Positions 41,444 to 51,144 of a stretch of 64,000 nucleotides of DNA are shown piece after piece. Position 1 is the first letter of the stretch. Every line of letters starts with the position of its first letter. The position numbers and the translations under genes were made by a program. Source of the stretch: Sutcliffiella horikoshii (GTDB taxonomy: Bacteria; Bacillota; Bacilli; Bacillales; Bacillaceae_I); NCBI GenBank assembly GCA_001636495.1, contig KV440964.1, positions 3,984,666 to 4,048,665 of the forward strand, written 5' to 3'. The notes under the pieces are model-generated. The model was not told the DNA's origin. It saw nothing but the letters and a program-made list of their open reading frames with translations, and ran no database searches.

Positions 41444-42092
41444 TAGTAAACTATTAGGATTAGTTGGGGGTATTCTCCTTCTTTCTACAGCTTGTACAAC
41501 TAATGTACAAGAAGAAGCAACAAATCATCTTCCGGCGGAGTCTATCCATGCTCCGGCGGAAGAGATTGCTTCTCAAACGGAAACTTCCGAACTATCGGAA
41601 GAAAATGAGCAACTCGCTGAAAGCACGGATTCCAGCCCTGCCTTTACAGCTATAATCCCTACCCGCGTCACCATACCTGCCATCTCCGTTGATGCTGAAG
41701 TGAAGCCTCATGGCCTGGATGAAAAAGGTGCCATGGCGGTTCCCGAAGACGGAGAAACAGTGGCATGGTTTGAACCGGGCACAAAGCCGGGAGCGCGTGG
41801 AAATGCCGTTTTGGCAGCACATGTAGATGATTATACGGGGCCTGCCATTTTTTTTGATTTGAAAGACTTAAAGGTTGGCGACGAAATCCATGTGGAGGAC
41901 GGAGAGGAGACCTTGACCTTTGTGGTCACCCGAAAGGAAGCCTATCCCTATAACGAAGCGCCTATAAGATCCATTTTTGGACCTACCAACAACAGACAGT
42001 TGAATTTGATTACATGCACAGGGCTTTATGACCGCAAAACAAACAATCACCAGGAACGCCTTGTCATCTATTCAGAACTAAAAGAAACCTGA
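41427..42092 (+). CDS. Class F-type sortase, probable lipoprotein
   Basis: 221 residues from the TTG at 41427, which has GGAG nine bases upstream and gives a perfect lipoprotein signal: MRFKNNSKLL, hydrophobic stretch, lipobox LSTAC with Cys23. A polar linker (about 25-75) leads to the sortase domain: catalytic His in VLAAHVDDYTG, Cys in LNLITCTGLY and Arg in QERLVIYSEL. An upstream TTG at 41397 is possible but lacks a ribosome binding site. The gene overlaps the DUF4397 gene by 17 bp, so substrate and enzyme are coupled. Anchoring by a lipid rather than a transmembrane helix is unusual for sortases. Confidence 0.85.
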   Translation: MRFKNNSKLLGLVGGILLLSTACTTNVQEEATNHLPAESIHAPAEEIASQTETSELSEENEQLAESTDSSPAFTAIIPTRVTIPAISVDAEVKPHGLDEKGAMAVPEDGETVAWFEPGTKPGARGNAVLAAHVDDYTGPAIFFDLKDLKVGDEIHVEDGEETLTFVVTRKEAYPYNEAPIRSIFGPTNNRQLNLITCTGLYDRKTNNHQERLVIYSELKET

Positions 42093-42126
42093 ATTTCTCT
42101 TATCCTCATGAGAAATTCAGGTTTTT
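42085..42126. terminator. Bidirectional terminator
   Basis: AAACCTGAATTTCTC/GAGAAATTCAGGTTTTT, 15 bp stem; ends the sortase gene and the convergent minus-strand gene. Confidence 0.9.
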
Positions 42127-42697
42127 AGTATGTTTTAATAGAAAAAGTAATTTTCCCCTCTTCTGTTTCCCGAAAAGGGATGCCAGAAGACTCAAAGGAA
42201 GATAGCAGTACTTCTTTCTCTTTATTTTCCAACGTATTCAGCCTTGACGAATTATTTTCTAGTTCTTTCTCCCCTAATCGCAGTCCATGAAAATAGTGAT
42301 AAAAGAACATATACCTTGCAGATATAAGCTCGGCTGCTGCTTCTTTATGCTCTTCCCACCCTGTTGGGGCATCCAATTGACCGGCAGCCGTCATAATGGC
42401 ACGGAACTCCTGTTCATCATACATCGAAAATGTAGAAGCGTTTCCGTTTTCCAACCTATCTTTAATAGAATCAGAGTATTGCTCACTTCTTCTCAGAAGG
42501 TCATTTATTTCTTCTATATAGACCGCAACCCTTTCCTGCTTTTTCACCTGAATTCCATCATAGAAGCTAAGACCTGTAATGACTCCCACAATTAAGGTCA
42601 GCATGCATAAGAAAAAAGTAACCGTTTTTGTGTTCAATTCCCAAAAGCTTTCCTCTTCCAATTCTTCTAAGTCTTTATTATTATTCCAATTTTTCAT
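42125..42697 (-). CDS. Hypothetical single-pass membrane protein (190 aa)
   Basis: 190 residues. Acidic cytoplasmic start (NNNKDLEELEEESFWELNTK), one membrane helix (about 25-46, TVTFFLCMLTLIVGVITGLS), then an extracytoplasmic helical region (about 50-165) with QVKKQERVAVYIEEINDLLR and ARYMFFYHYFHGLRLGEKEL, ending in a short strand GKITFSIKTY. No family recognised. Convergent with the sortase gene; the spacer of 214 bp on its 5' side holds promoters for it and the divergent mreBH gene. Confidence 0.65.
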   Translation of the reverse strand: MKNWNNNKDLEELEEESFWELNTKTVTFFLCMLTLIVGVITGLSFYDGIQVKKQERVAVYIEEINDLLRRSEQYSDSIKDRLENGNASTFSMYDEQEFRAIMTAAGQLDAPTGWEEHKEAAAELISARYMFFYHYFHGLRLGEKELENNSSRLNTLENKEKEVLLSSFESSGIPFRETEEGKITFSIKTY

Positions 42698-42832
42698 AGG
42701 CTGTGTTTCCCCGTTTTTTTTCTAAAATATAACATAACCATCCAACAAAATCCATCGGTTGAAAATTGTTGAATGGGGAAGAAGGCTCTACTGTCCCCTC
42801 TATTTATATTACCATATTATTCTTGTATTTTT

Positions 42833-42838
42833 ACCCCC
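42833..42838 (+). promoter_or_regulatory. ACCCCC element, possible SigI -35 of mreBH
   Basis: ACCCCC 74 bp before the mreBH start. In B. subtilis mreBH is in the SigI regulon and ACCCCC is the reported SigI -35 element. A CGTA at about 42862 could serve as -10, but spacing is uncertain. Confidence 0.35.
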
Positions 42839-42911
42839 ACAAAACGACATTCTTCTTAGAACGTATATAAGAGACCTAAACTAACTAACTAAATGATTGG
42901 GTGAATTGACT

Positions 42912-43919
42912 ATGTTTTCAACAACTGAAATTGGGATCGACTTAGGTACAGCGAATACGCTGGTATATAGTAAAAGTAAAGGGATTGTGTTCAATGAACC
43001 GTCCGTAGTAGCAATTGATTTAGAAACAAAGGCCGTGCTTGCTGTTGGTACAGAAGCTAAAAACATGATCGGGAAGACACCTGGAAGAATCGTGGCCGTT
43101 CGACCATTGAAGGATGGCGTTATCGCAGATTTCGACATCACCACAAGCATGTTAAAACAAATCATGAAAAAAGCGAGCAAAACGATGGGCTTCTCCATCC
43201 GTAAGCCAAGTGTGGTAGTTTGTACTCCATCAGGTTCCACATCTGTGGAGCGTCGCGCAATTCAAGACGCTGTAAAAAACTGTGGCGCAAAGCATGTTCA
43301 CTTGATTGAAGAGCCTGTTGCAGCTGCAATCGGGGCAGATCTTCCGGTAGACGAACCGGTAGCAAACGTGGTAGTGGACATCGGTGGCGGTACAACAGAG
43401 GTTGCCATCATCTCTTACGGCGGAGTGGTTTCTTGTAACTCCATCCGTGTAGGTGGAGACCAATTCGATGACGATATCGTGCATTACGTACGGAAAAACT
43501 ACAACCTGTTGATTGGTGAGCGTACTGCTGAACAAATCAAAATGACAATCGGTTATGCTTTAGTGGACCACGAAGACCTTACGATGGATATCCGCGGACG
43601 TGACCTTGTAACAGGATTGCCAAAAACCATTGAACTGCACTCTTCCGAAATCCAAAAAGCGATCAAGGAATCTCTTCTTCACATCCTGGAAGCAATCCGT
43701 GCAACACTTGAAGATTGCCCACCCGAACTAAGTGGGGACATCGTGGATAGAGGGGTTATCATCACTGGTGGAGGAGCGCTCATGAACGGCATGCAAGAAT
43801 GGCTAAGCAACGAAATCGTTGTTCCTGTGTATGTTGCTCCAAACCCATTGGAATCTGTTGCGATCGGTACAGGTAAATCCCTGTCTGTCATTCATAAGTT
43901 GCAAAAGGCTGCTACTTAA
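42912..43919 (+). CDS. mreBH: MreB-like cell-shape protein MreBH
   Basis: 335 residues, exactly the length of B. subtilis MreBH and closer to it than to MreB or Mbl. Actin-fold motifs: phosphate-1 [15 protein letters not shown], connect-1 [20 protein letters not shown], phosphate-2 [13 protein letters not shown], adenosine [12 protein letters not shown]. It forms membrane-bound filaments guiding lateral wall synthesis and, in B. subtilis, the LytE hydrolase. ATG 42912 gives the family start [12 protein letters not shown]; a TTG 15 bases upstream is less likely. Single gene with terminator. Confidence 0.95.
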   Translation: MFSTTEIGIDLGTANTLVYSKSKGIVFNEPSVVAIDLETKAVLAVGTEAKNMIGKTPGRIVAVRPLKDGVIADFDITTSMLKQIMKKASKTMGFSIRKPSVVVCTPSGSTSVERRAIQDAVKNCGAKHVHLIEEPVAAAIGADLPVDEPVANVVVDIGGGTTEVAIISYGGVVSCNSIRVGGDQFDDDIVHYVRKNYNLLIGERTAEQIKMTIGYALVDHEDLTMDIRGRDLVTGLPKTIELHSSEIQKAIKESLLHILEAIRATLEDCPPELSGDIVDRGVIITGGGALMNGMQEWLSNEIVVPVYVAPNPLESVAIGTGKSLSVIHKLQKAAT

Positions 43920-43940
43920 TTTTAAGTTTATATGTATGGA

Positions 43941-43972
43941 AACCGGGCTCCTTAGTGGGGGTTCGGTTTTTT
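43941..43972 (+). terminator. Terminator after mreBH
   Basis: AACCG and GCTCC arms pair with GGGG and CGGTT, followed by TTTTTT. Confidence 0.75.
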
Positions 43973-44035
43973 GTTGCGCCAAACAAAAAAAGCCCCTTCC
44001 CATACACTCATAGGAAGAGACCTTCAACACTCCAT

Positions 44036-45127
44036 TTAATACAATTTATCCTGATAAAAGTAGTTGGGCAACACGATTTTATTTTCGTAGGATTTGTGGA
44101 AAATATGAGTGGCTGCCGGAGACACAGGTGGAATCAGCCAGGCCCATTCGCCAGTCACATGTCGACAACTTTCCGCCTCGCGTTCCTCGAAGTGCTTGAA
44201 TTGCATCGCGGCAGTATGGTGGTCGACAATGCTGACTCCTTTTTCCTTGAACGAGTGAACCACTGCGAGATTCAGCTCAATCAACGCTTTATCCTTCCAC
44301 ATCGTCGCGTTCGTGCTGGTATCAAGCCCCATCAACGAAGCCACTTTCGGAATCATGTTATATCTGTCGGTATCGGCAAGATTTCTCGCACCAATCTCCG
44401 TTTCCATATACCATCCGTTAAACGGTGCGGCCGTGTAATGGATTCCACCAATCTCTAAGCGCATATCAGATATCAGCGGAGTTCCATACCATTTCAACCC
44501 AAGATCGCGGAACGCAGGTAAAGCAGGATGCTCAATCGGAACCTCCAGCACCCTCTCCTCTGGAATAGGAAACAGCTTCGGCTCCACTCCATCCATCTGC
44601 ACGACCAAAGGCAGAATATCAAAATGGGTGCGGGCTCCTTCCCAGCCTAGCTCCTCACACTTCCTCGTGAAATCAACGGATGCCGGATCGCCGATGACAC
44701 CATACTCCGTTTCATAGCCTGCATAGCGAAGAAGCTGATGGTTCCAAATCCGCAACTGCTTCTCCGCCTCTTTTTGCTGGCGAAAGATGGTAATGGTCGG
44801 CTTTATTTTCCCGTGGTTGGTGGCGAAATCAATGTGATGCAGCAACGCATCCGCTATGTCCTCTTCGGTGTTCAAGTGGCGCCGATCTATCACATGAAGC
44901 GAATTCCAGAAAAGCCTACCGATGCAACGATTGCTGTTGCGCCAAGCCATCTTGGCTCCATGTGCCAATTCCTCGTATGTATGCTCGTAAAATCCGTAAA
45001 GATCTATCTCATCTTTAATGGTCTGCAGTCTTACAGCCATTTCATCCTCAGGCTTTCCCAATTCGGGATAGCATTGCAGAATGAATTCCTTTGCTTTATT
45101 TAAAAGAATTTCCTTCGATTCTAACAA
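44036..45127 (-). CDS. nos: Nitric oxide synthase oxygenase
   Basis: 363 residues, the same length as B. subtilis YflM. Heme-thiolate Cys in [16 protein letters not shown], substrate region with [20 protein letters not shown] and [18 protein letters not shown], and the pterin-side end [18 protein letters not shown]-like segment. It makes NO from arginine using host reductases; in Bacillus NO protects against oxidative stress and antibiotics. I prefer TTG 45127, eight bases after GAGGTG; a GTG nine bases earlier overlaps that ribosome binding site. Monocistronic. Confidence 0.95.
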   Translation of the reverse strand: MLESKEILLNKAKEFILQCYPELGKPEDEMAVRLQTIKDEIDLYGFYEHTYEELAHGAKMAWRNSNRCIGRLFWNSLHVIDRRHLNTEEDIADALLHHIDFATNHGKIKPTITIFRQQKEAEKQLRIWNHQLLRYAGYETEYGVIGDPASVDFTRKCEELGWEGARTHFDILPLVVQMDGVEPKLFPIPEERVLEVPIEHPALPAFRDLGLKWYGTPLISDMRLEIGGIHYTAAPFNGWYMETEIGARNLADTDRYNMIPKVASLMGLDTSTNATMWKDKALIELNLAVVHSFKEKGVSIVDHHTAAMQFKHFEEREAESCRHVTGEWAWLIPPVSPAATHIFHKSYENKIVLPNYFYQDKLY

Positions 45128-45211
45128 TTTGTCCACCTCAAATAAATGTCCCTTCTTCCATTGTAAACTTTTTCAGTCAGGAAAAGAAACTTTTGAATCC
45201 TGGAAATTAAT

Positions 45212-45258
45212 AGGGACAGGCCCCTCCACCACATATAGGTCGAGGGACCTGTCCCTTT
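45212..45258. terminator. Terminator/extragenic hairpin after the YitT gene
   Basis: AGGGACAGG/CCTGTCCCT outer stem with inner CCCTC/GAGGG. Of the GGGACAGG hairpin class common in Bacillus spacers. Confidence 0.6.
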
Positions 45259-45261
45259 CAC

Positions 45262-46116
45262 TCACTTCGTCACCAATTGTTTAAAGTTTTGTCCTAATAT
45301 CTCTTTCATATTGTGAACAGTGATGAATGCCTGTTCGTCCGTTGCACCGATGAATTTTTTCAATTTGGAGAAATCCTTTTTGTTCAGGATGGTCGTAATT
45401 ACTTCTTTTTCATCTGAGGTAAATGCACCTCTTGCATAGTGAATGGTCGCCCCACGACCCAATTGCCCCACAATATAGGAGCGGATTTTGTCGCTTTCAC
45501 TGCTGATGATAACCACTTCACGCATTTCGTTTACTTGCTGAAGGACATAATCAATAACCAATCCGTTCAGAATAACGCCGAATACGGCATACATCCCCAC
45601 TTCCGGACCGAATACAAGAATGGATGATAGGGCAATGAAAATATCCGCCAATAAAACTCCACGCCCCATATCCACGGAAAAATATTTATTTAAAATCAAA
45701 GCAATAATATCGGTTCCTCCTGTGGAAGCGCGTTGATTGAATACAAGCGCCATACCGAGTGCCGCAATACATTGCCCGATGATCAACTGAATCAGGATGT
45801 CGTCGCTGATTGGCCCGCTGATCGGGAAGAGAGCCTCAAGCAACCATACCATCACAGATAGCATGACACTCGCATAAATAGTTTTTGCCCCAAATCCGAA
45901 TCCAAGCAGCAAAAAGCCCACAAAAAATAAAACTATATTAACTATTAGCATCAACACACCAATAGACAGCATCGGGAAAACATCGTTCAAGATAATGGAA
46001 AGTCCACTTACTCCCCCAGTCGCCAAACTATTGGGTGATAGGAAAAAATGTACATGTATCGCAACAAAAAGAGGACCTACGTGCAAGAATAAAAGTGTTT
46101 TCAAGTGTTTGTTCAT
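45262..46116 (-). CDS. YitT-family membrane protein (DUF161/DUF2179)
   Basis: 284 residues. Five membrane helices in the first 190 residues with family marks LSPNSLATGGVSGLSIIL and FNQRASTGGTDIIALILNKY, then a C-terminal cytoplasmic DUF2179 domain (about 205-278) with GRGATIHYARGAFTSDEKEV. Function of YitT proteins is unknown; Bacillus genomes have several. ATG 46116 follows AGGGAGGC-type sequence. It lies alone, 120 bp from the flippase gene upstream. Confidence 0.88.
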   Translation of the reverse strand: MNKHLKTLLFLHVGPLFVAIHVHFFLSPNSLATGGVSGLSIILNDVFPMLSIGVLMLIVNIVLFFVGFLLLGFGFGAKTIYASVMLSVMVWLLEALFPISGPISDDILIQLIIGQCIAALGMALVFNQRASTGGTDIIALILNKYFSVDMGRGVLLADIFIALSSILVFGPEVGMYAVFGVILNGLVIDYVLQQVNEMREVVIISSESDKIRSYIVGQLGRGATIHYARGAFTSDEKEVITTILNKKDFSKLKKFIGATDEQAFITVHNMKEILGQNFKQLVTK

Positions 46117-46235
46117 ACCGGTCAGCCTCCCTCTAAATTTTACAGTCTAGTTGGGATTATAAAGACCTAGGACAGGCATGTAAACACATAAGCAAGAAGT
46201 TGCACAATTGAAAGCGGATTAATTAATTACATTTC

Positions 46236-47564
46236 TCAAGCAGCCTTTGTATCGGTCTTTTTCAACCAAAGGGTTAGCTTGATTTTATTGCAAACGGTGA
46301 AGTAATGCATCAATGTCAGGAGGACCATCCCTGTATTCATACCCAGGATGACCCCGTTCATCTGCAGGTTTGGCAGTGATCCCAGAAGAAACATCAATAG
46401 GAAGGAAATGCACGTAGACCAGATGGAATGTAAAAAGGCATCCTTAATCAACCCCAATCCTATTAGATATGCCTGTAATGGCGAGACAAAAAGATGAAAA
46501 AGGAAAAACGGCCACAATAGCTGTACATAGGATGCCGCATGGGAATTTTCAAAAAAGATGTTGGTCAGCGGAATCGCAAAGTGATAAAACACCATGACAA
46601 CCGGGATGCCGTAGAAAAAGGTGATGATCATCACTTGCTTTAACAGCTTCTGCATTTTCTCATAATCGTGATTGGCATGTGCTTCGGAAACAGTAGGAAT
46701 CAATACAATCAAAAGTGAATGGGCGATAAATCCAGGGAAAAATCCGATGGTAAGGGCCACTCCCGCGAGCAGGCCAAACTCCTCCAGCGCAATCGTGTGG
46801 CTGAGTCCTGCCTTTACGAGAGCTATTTTTATCAAAAAAGGCTGAATGGCATTGGTTAACGCATGGAAAATTCTCATGCCTGTGGTGGGGATGGACACCT
46901 CCAAAAGGCTTTTTCTTACCGTTCTTCCATCCATGCGGGCAGCGGCTTTCGTTTTCAGCTCAATGTATTGGAGCCTATACATATAGAGAAGGTAGAGGCA
47001 GACAATCAACTCAGTTGCTACCAAAGTACAGAGCGCAATCAGAAGGGATACTTCCAATGAAAAATGAAAGAAGTGATAGACAAGGACAAGCAGGCTCAAT
47101 TGCACAATTTTCCTTAAAAAGTTAGAAATCGCGATCTTTCCCATATGCTGCAGCCCCATAAAATAGCCCCTGGCAATGGAGGAAAAGGAAATGACCGGGA
47201 TCATGATAAGAATCAACCATTTTACAAGTGGATGGTAGTGCTCGAAAACCGGAATGAACGGCAAGATGATTGCTGCGACGATAAGAACCATGATGGTAAA
47301 AACAATCGTCAGCCTCATGGCATGATGCAGCATGCTTTGATGATATTTTTCCTCCTTCGCCGCGACAAACTTGGATATGGAAATCGGCAGCTCAAGACTT
47401 GAAATGACCACTACGAGAAAGATAACAGGCAAGACGGACATATACAGCCCCATGCCTTCTTCCCCAAGATTCTTTGCAAGTACCATATTCACGATAAACT
47501 CTATGCTCTCTCCCAAAAAGGCAGCGACCGCCAGGAGTAATGTTCCTTTGAAGAATTTATTCAT
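46236..47564 (-). CDS. SpoVB/YkvU-type flippase (MOP superfamily)
   Basis: 442 residues with twelve to fourteen membrane helices. Conserved N-terminal motif KGTLLLAVAAFLGESIEFIV, then AKNLGEEGMGLYMSVLPV, and FSSIARGYFMGLQHMGKIAI, as in polysaccharide or lipid-linked precursor exporters of sporulation (SpoVB, YkvU). The length fits YkvU (about 445) better than SpoVB (about 518). Probable role in the forespore membrane or spore envelope; inferred. I prefer ATG 47564 (MNKFFKG) over ATG 47624, since the extra 20 residues are polar and the family begins here. Confidence 0.82.
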   Translation of the reverse strand: MNKFFKGTLLLAVAAFLGESIEFIVNMVLAKNLGEEGMGLYMSVLPVIFLVVVISSLELPISISKFVAAKEEKYHQSMLHHAMRLTIVFTIMVLIVAAIILPFIPVFEHYHPLVKWLILIMIPVISFSSIARGYFMGLQHMGKIAISNFLRKIVQLSLLVLVYHFFHFSLEVSLLIALCTLVATELIVCLYLLYMYRLQYIELKTKAAARMDGRTVRKSLLEVSIPTTGMRIFHALTNAIQPFLIKIALVKAGLSHTIALEEFGLLAGVALTIGFFPGFIAHSLLIVLIPTVSEAHANHDYEKMQKLLKQVMIITFFYGIPVVMVFYHFAIPLTNIFFENSHAASYVQLLWPFFLFHLFVSPLQAYLIGLGLIKDAFLHSIWSTCISFLLMFLLGSLPNLQMNGVILGMNTGMVLLTLMHYFTVCNKIKLTLWLKKTDTKAA

Positions 47565-47749
47565 TGCCTGTATGTCCCCTCTCTCCCACTCTTCACGAAA
47601 TCCATTTCCTATTTTATGAGACAAGTTGTGAAAATATGGCTGGATTCTCGTACGACCTTCTACTCATTCTCTTCTTTTTGCACACCGGGATGGTTATGTC
47701 CTCTTGATGAAAGGAATAGTAATAGTAAGGAAGAAAGGAGCTGTTTCTT

Positions 47750-48478
47750 ATGTGGAGGCTTTTACTTAATATCGCTGCATTTATACTGGTTTTAATTGTG
47801 AACTACCTCGCAAATGCCCTGCCGCTAAACGGTTTGACGACCGGGGACATCGCAAACCGCATTACCGTTCTTTTTCAACCGGCAGGCTATGTATTTTCGA
47901 TCTGGAGCCTCATCTACCTATTGCTTGGTATCTGGATTATCCGCCAGTTCCCTAAGTCACGTAGAGATCTGCCCATCTATGTCAATACAAGTGGACTTTT
48001 CGTCTTAAGCTGTCTGTTAAATAGTTCCTGGGTGGTCCTGTGGCATTACGGTTTCTGGGTGACGACGGTGGTGGTCATGATCAGTTTGTTGTTGACTCTC
48101 ATTGCACTTTATTTAAAAATGCGGGAATCAACCCCTGGCAAACTGGACTTTGCGACCTTCTCCATCTATCTTGGCTGGATCAGCGTTGCCACTATCGCTA
48201 ATATCAGTTATGTGCTTGTGGAAAAAGGCTGGGACGGTTTCGGGCTCTCAGATGTAACATGGACCATCATCATGCTGGTGGTCGCAACACTTTTGGCTGT
48301 CTGGTTCCGGATTTTCCAGGATGACTGGATCTACCCGCTCGTGTTTGTGTGGGCGTTCATTGGGATCGGAGTGAAGAATATGGCGGATTACAGCAATATC
48401 GCCTACGTTGCGTATGCGCTTGCCGCCGTCATTTTGGTGATGACGTTCCTTGGGGGGAAAATTGCGAAGAAAGCGTAA
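47750..48478 (+). CDS. TspO/MBR-like tryptophan-rich membrane protein
   Basis: 242 residues with seven or eight membrane helices. TspO-type features: LANALPLNGLTTGDIANRIT, FQPAGYVFSIWSLIYLLLGI (the P-x-x-x-F-x-x-x-W segment) and many Trp residues. This is the longer tryptophan-rich sensory branch rather than the five-helix 160-residue TspO. Ligands of such proteins include porphyrins in true TspO; unknown here. ATG 47750 has AAGGAG upstream. The 52 bp tandem array starts shortly after the stop. Confidence 0.82.
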   Translation: MWRLLLNIAAFILVLIVNYLANALPLNGLTTGDIANRITVLFQPAGYVFSIWSLIYLLLGIWIIRQFPKSRRDLPIYVNTSGLFVLSCLLNSSWVVLWHYGFWVTTVVVMISLLLTLIALYLKMRESTPGKLDFATFSIYLGWISVATIANISYVLVEKGWDGFGLSDVTWTIIMLVVATLLAVWFRIFQDDWIYPLVFVWAFIGIGVKNMADYSNIAYVAYALAAVILVMTFLGGKIAKKA

Positions 48479-48617
48479 GTTACTGTTATAAAAGTAGGAA
48501 ACATTGCGTCGGAGTTGTATGAGGACAATGTTTCCTGCTTTTTATTTGCTCCGGGAGTCATACGGCCTGTATGGGGACAATGTTTCCTGCTTTTCCGCGC
48601 CTCCGGGAGTCATACGG

Positions 48618-50117
48618 AGTCAAGTCCATATTAATGTGTAAAAATAGTTACAATGAGATCTAATGCTAAATGTGTTAAGGGGTTAGGTTTTTAAGTATTG
48701 GTCTTAAAGGTTTAGGGTGTATTCCTTACCCCCTAGGGGGTAAAATTTTTCCTTTTTATAGCCCAGTCAATGTAAACGCTTTTTTATTTAAGTAACAATC
48801 ATTAATGTGACAGTTCACATAATTCCATTTAGGGAATTAAAAAACTATTTTATTTAGATATGGTGTATATACTTTGACTTACTCCATTCTTCCTCCATTT
48901 TCATCAGTACAGATCCAATTATACGTATTGCAGATTGATCGTTGGGGAAAATCTGAATTACCCTTTCTCTTCTCCTTATTTCCCTATTTACTCTTTCTAG
49001 CATATTGGTTGTACGTAAGTGTTTATGAAGTTCAGCTTTTTGAGAATGAAACTGCATTGCATCTTCAAACCCAGCATCCAACGTTTCAATTACCTTAGTA
49101 AACCCTTTTACTTCGTAATACTTCTCAATAAAGTCGCTCTTCAGTTCTCGGCTCAATTTAATGTTGGATGTTCTAAAGATTTCCTTGAGTTCTGTTTTTG
49201 CTTCTGAAGAGTTTTTCTTAGGAAAGGAGTCCATTATATTCCTAAGAAAATGAACACAACACCTTTGCCAAGAGGTTCCTAAAAAGGATTCTTTTATAGC
49301 AGCCACTAATCCTGCATGTGCATCAGAAATCACCATCTTAGGTGATTGTATCCCCCTTGACTTTAAGTGATCAAAGAAATTAGACCAACTATCTTCTGAT
49401 TCCCCATGGGTAACCCTTAACCCAATAATCTCTCTATGTCCTTCTTCGTTTACACCGCAAGCTATAAGTACTCCTTTTGAAACAACCCTATCGTTCTCAC
49501 GAACTTTTATATACATTGCATCAACATATATGTATGGATAATAATGGGTGTTTAATGGACGGTTTCTCCACTCATTAACTATTGGATCCAATGATTTAGT
49601 GAGATTAGATACTAGTGATTTAGATACACTTTTTCCGCACAGTTCTTCTACAATCTTGGTAACTTTACGAGTTGAGACTCCATTTACAACCATCTCAATC
49701 ATAGAAAGAATTAGAGCTTGTTCGCATCGCTCATACTTTTGAAAAACAGAAGTTGAAAATTCACCATCACGAGTTCGGGGAACCTTTAATGTGAGTGAGC
49801 CCGTGCCAGTAATTAATTCACGTTCATAGTAGCCATTCCGATATCCTCTGCGGTCATCCGTTCTCTCGTGAGAGAGAGCATTAATATATTCATCCCTTTC
49901 TTTCTCCATAAGCGAATTCAATACAAGGGCTAAAGATGCTTTTACCGGCGATCCTAAAGAACTTTTTTCTACCTCGGCTTTAAGTTGTTCCAAATTTATA
50001 GTAATATTAATGTTGGTCATTATCATTGCCTCCGTGTGTGGTTGTTTTTCGTCGAACACATTGTAACACGGACATTGATAATGGCCTTTCTTTTTACACA
50101 ATTATATAGACTTAATC
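48618..50117 (-). mobile_element. IS256-family insertion sequence, complete
   Basis: 1500 bp. Imperfect terminal inverted repeats: left AGTCAAGTCCATATTAATGT then GTAAAAA; right (reverse complement) GATTAAGTCTATATAATTGT then GTAAAAA, 21 of 27 positions equal. A 9 bp target duplication GTCATACGG flanks it (48609-48617 and 50118-50126); IS256 members make 8 or 9 bp duplications. The transposase is intact. It sits inside the 52 bp tandem array. Confidence 0.9.
48854..50020 (-). CDS. IS256-family transposase
   Basis: 388 residues (Transposase_mut family). Catalytic triad: Asp in YIYVDAMYIKV, Asp in MVISDAHAG and Glu in NMLERVNREIRRR; the C/D-H motif CCVHFLRN lies between. N-terminal region with RDEYINALSHERTDDRRGYRN and GYYEREL is the family marker for DNA binding. 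ATG 50020 has GGAGG at eight bases; a longer frame to 50101 lacks a ribosome binding site. No internal stop or frameshift, so probably active. Confidence 0.95.
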   Translation of the reverse strand: MTNINITINLEQLKAEVEKSSLGSPVKASLALVLNSLMEKERDEYINALSHERTDDRRGYRNGYYERELITGTGSLTLKVPRTRDGEFSTSVFQKYERCEQALILSMIEMVVNGVSTRKVTKIVEELCGKSVSKSLVSNLTKSLDPIVNEWRNRPLNTHYYPYIYVDAMYIKVRENDRVVSKGVLIACGVNEEGHREIIGLRVTHGESEDSWSNFFDHLKSRGIQSPKMVISDAHAGLVAAIKESFLGTSWQRCCVHFLRNIMDSFPKKNSSEAKTELKEIFRTSNIKLSRELKSDFIEKYYEVKGFTKVIETLDAGFEDAMQFHSQKAELHKHLRTTNMLERVNREIRRRERVIQIFPNDQSAIRIIGSVLMKMEEEWSKSKYIHHI

Positions 50118-50276
50118 GTCATACGGCCTGTATGGGGACAATGTTTCCTGCTTTTCCGTGCCTCCGGGAGTCATACGGCCTGTATGGGGACAATGTTTCC
50201 TGCTTTTCCGTGCCTCCGGGAGTCATACAACCCATATGAGGACAACGCTACCCGCAAATGAAAAGTTCTCCGCAAA

Positions 50277-51041
50277 TTAGCCCTTCCTCTTCCGATAAAT
50301 CTCCTTCGCCCGCTCATACACTTCGTAGTCAGCGCCGAACTTTTCCTCAATCCAATAACGCATCTGCTCATTGGTCAGTTCTTCCTCCACGTACGATTGA
50401 TCCCTAAATTTGCGAATGGCGTTCTCCCTCAACTGGTACGGGACTCCATCAATATAGCCAAACATTCTCAAACTGTGAAAAGAAAAGCCCTCCTCCCAAT
50501 CATGGGAATCAAGCAAAGGCCCCTTTACTTCTTCAAATGAAACAGGCTTCAGGCCCAAGGATTTTGTCGGCCCCGGGTTACGTTCCACCAACGCTTCATC
50601 CCCATTTACTTGATAACTGAAAATCTCCATCTCTGTTTTCACAACAAATGAATTTCGCAGCGGAAAAGCCTTGAAAAACGGGGCACAATACCCCACATCC
50701 ACATAGTATGGTTGATCCAGTTCCACCTGCAAGCAAAGATGCCCAGGTGTCATATACAGATAATCCACCTTAAAACCAAGCTCTTTCAATAAATAATGAA
50801 AGCCGATTGCCAAGGTCCAGCATGTGCCACCGGTGCCAGTTTGGATGACTCGGTCCACATACTCCTCGATGCTCGGAAGGTAAAGGTCCTTCTTCTCCCT
50901 CTCCTCAAAATCCAGAAACTTTGTCCACGTCTCCCATCTCACTACCTTCTGATGGGCTGCAATCAATTCATTCAAAAATGCTAAATTTGGCTCTTTCTTC
51001 TCTACTCCCAAGTAGTGCAAGAATTTTTCTTTTGCATTCAT
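50277..51041 (-). CDS. nat: Arylamine N-acetyltransferase
   Basis: 254 residues of the NAT family. Catalytic triad Cys74 (GTGGTCWTLA), His101 (TPGHLCLQVEL) and Asp115 (YYVDVGYCAPF). Transfers acetyl from acetyl-CoA to arylamines or hydrazines in the cytoplasm; the natural substrate in Bacillus is unclear. ATG 51041 has GGGGGC at eight bases. Divergent from the NlpC/P60 gene. Length slightly below the usual 270 but with all core motifs. Confidence 0.9.
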   Translation of the reverse strand: MNAKEKFLHYLGVEKKEPNLAFLNELIAAHQKVVRWETWTKFLDFEEREKKDLYLPSIEEYVDRVIQTGTGGTCWTLAIGFHYLLKELGFKVDYLYMTPGHLCLQVELDQPYYVDVGYCAPFFKAFPLRNSFVVKTEMEIFSYQVNGDEALVERNPGPTKSLGLKPVSFEEVKGPLLDSHDWEEGFSFHSLRMFGYIDGVPYQLRENAIRKFRDQSYVEEELTNEQMRYWIEEKFGADYEVYERAKEIYRKRKG

Positions 51042-51144
51042 TTTCTAGCCCCCATTATTAAAATTCCACTAGAAGTGTCCAAGCATCTTTCTATCATTTT
51101 ACATCTACTAATATAGCAGGAAACAGAAAGAGGTGTCCCTTCAT

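Larger units (their letters stand above)
48497..50258 (+). repeat. 52 bp tandem repeat array, split by an IS element
   Basis: Unit GTCATACGGCCTGTATGGGG, ACAATGTTTCCTGCTTTTCC, GTGCCTCCGGGA (52 bp). About two units (the first divergent) lie at 48510-48608, one unit is split at its first nine bases by the IS element, and about two and a half follow at 50118-50258, the last degenerate. Each unit begins with the dyad CATAC/GTATG. An extra AGGAAACATTG at 48497 pairs with CAATGTTTCCT of the first unit. No spacers, so not CRISPR. Confidence 0.9.

Noticed and set aside
48497-50258. CRISPR array
   Set aside because: The 52 bp units are directly adjacent with no unique spacers, and no cas genes are nearby; it is a tandem repeat split by an IS.
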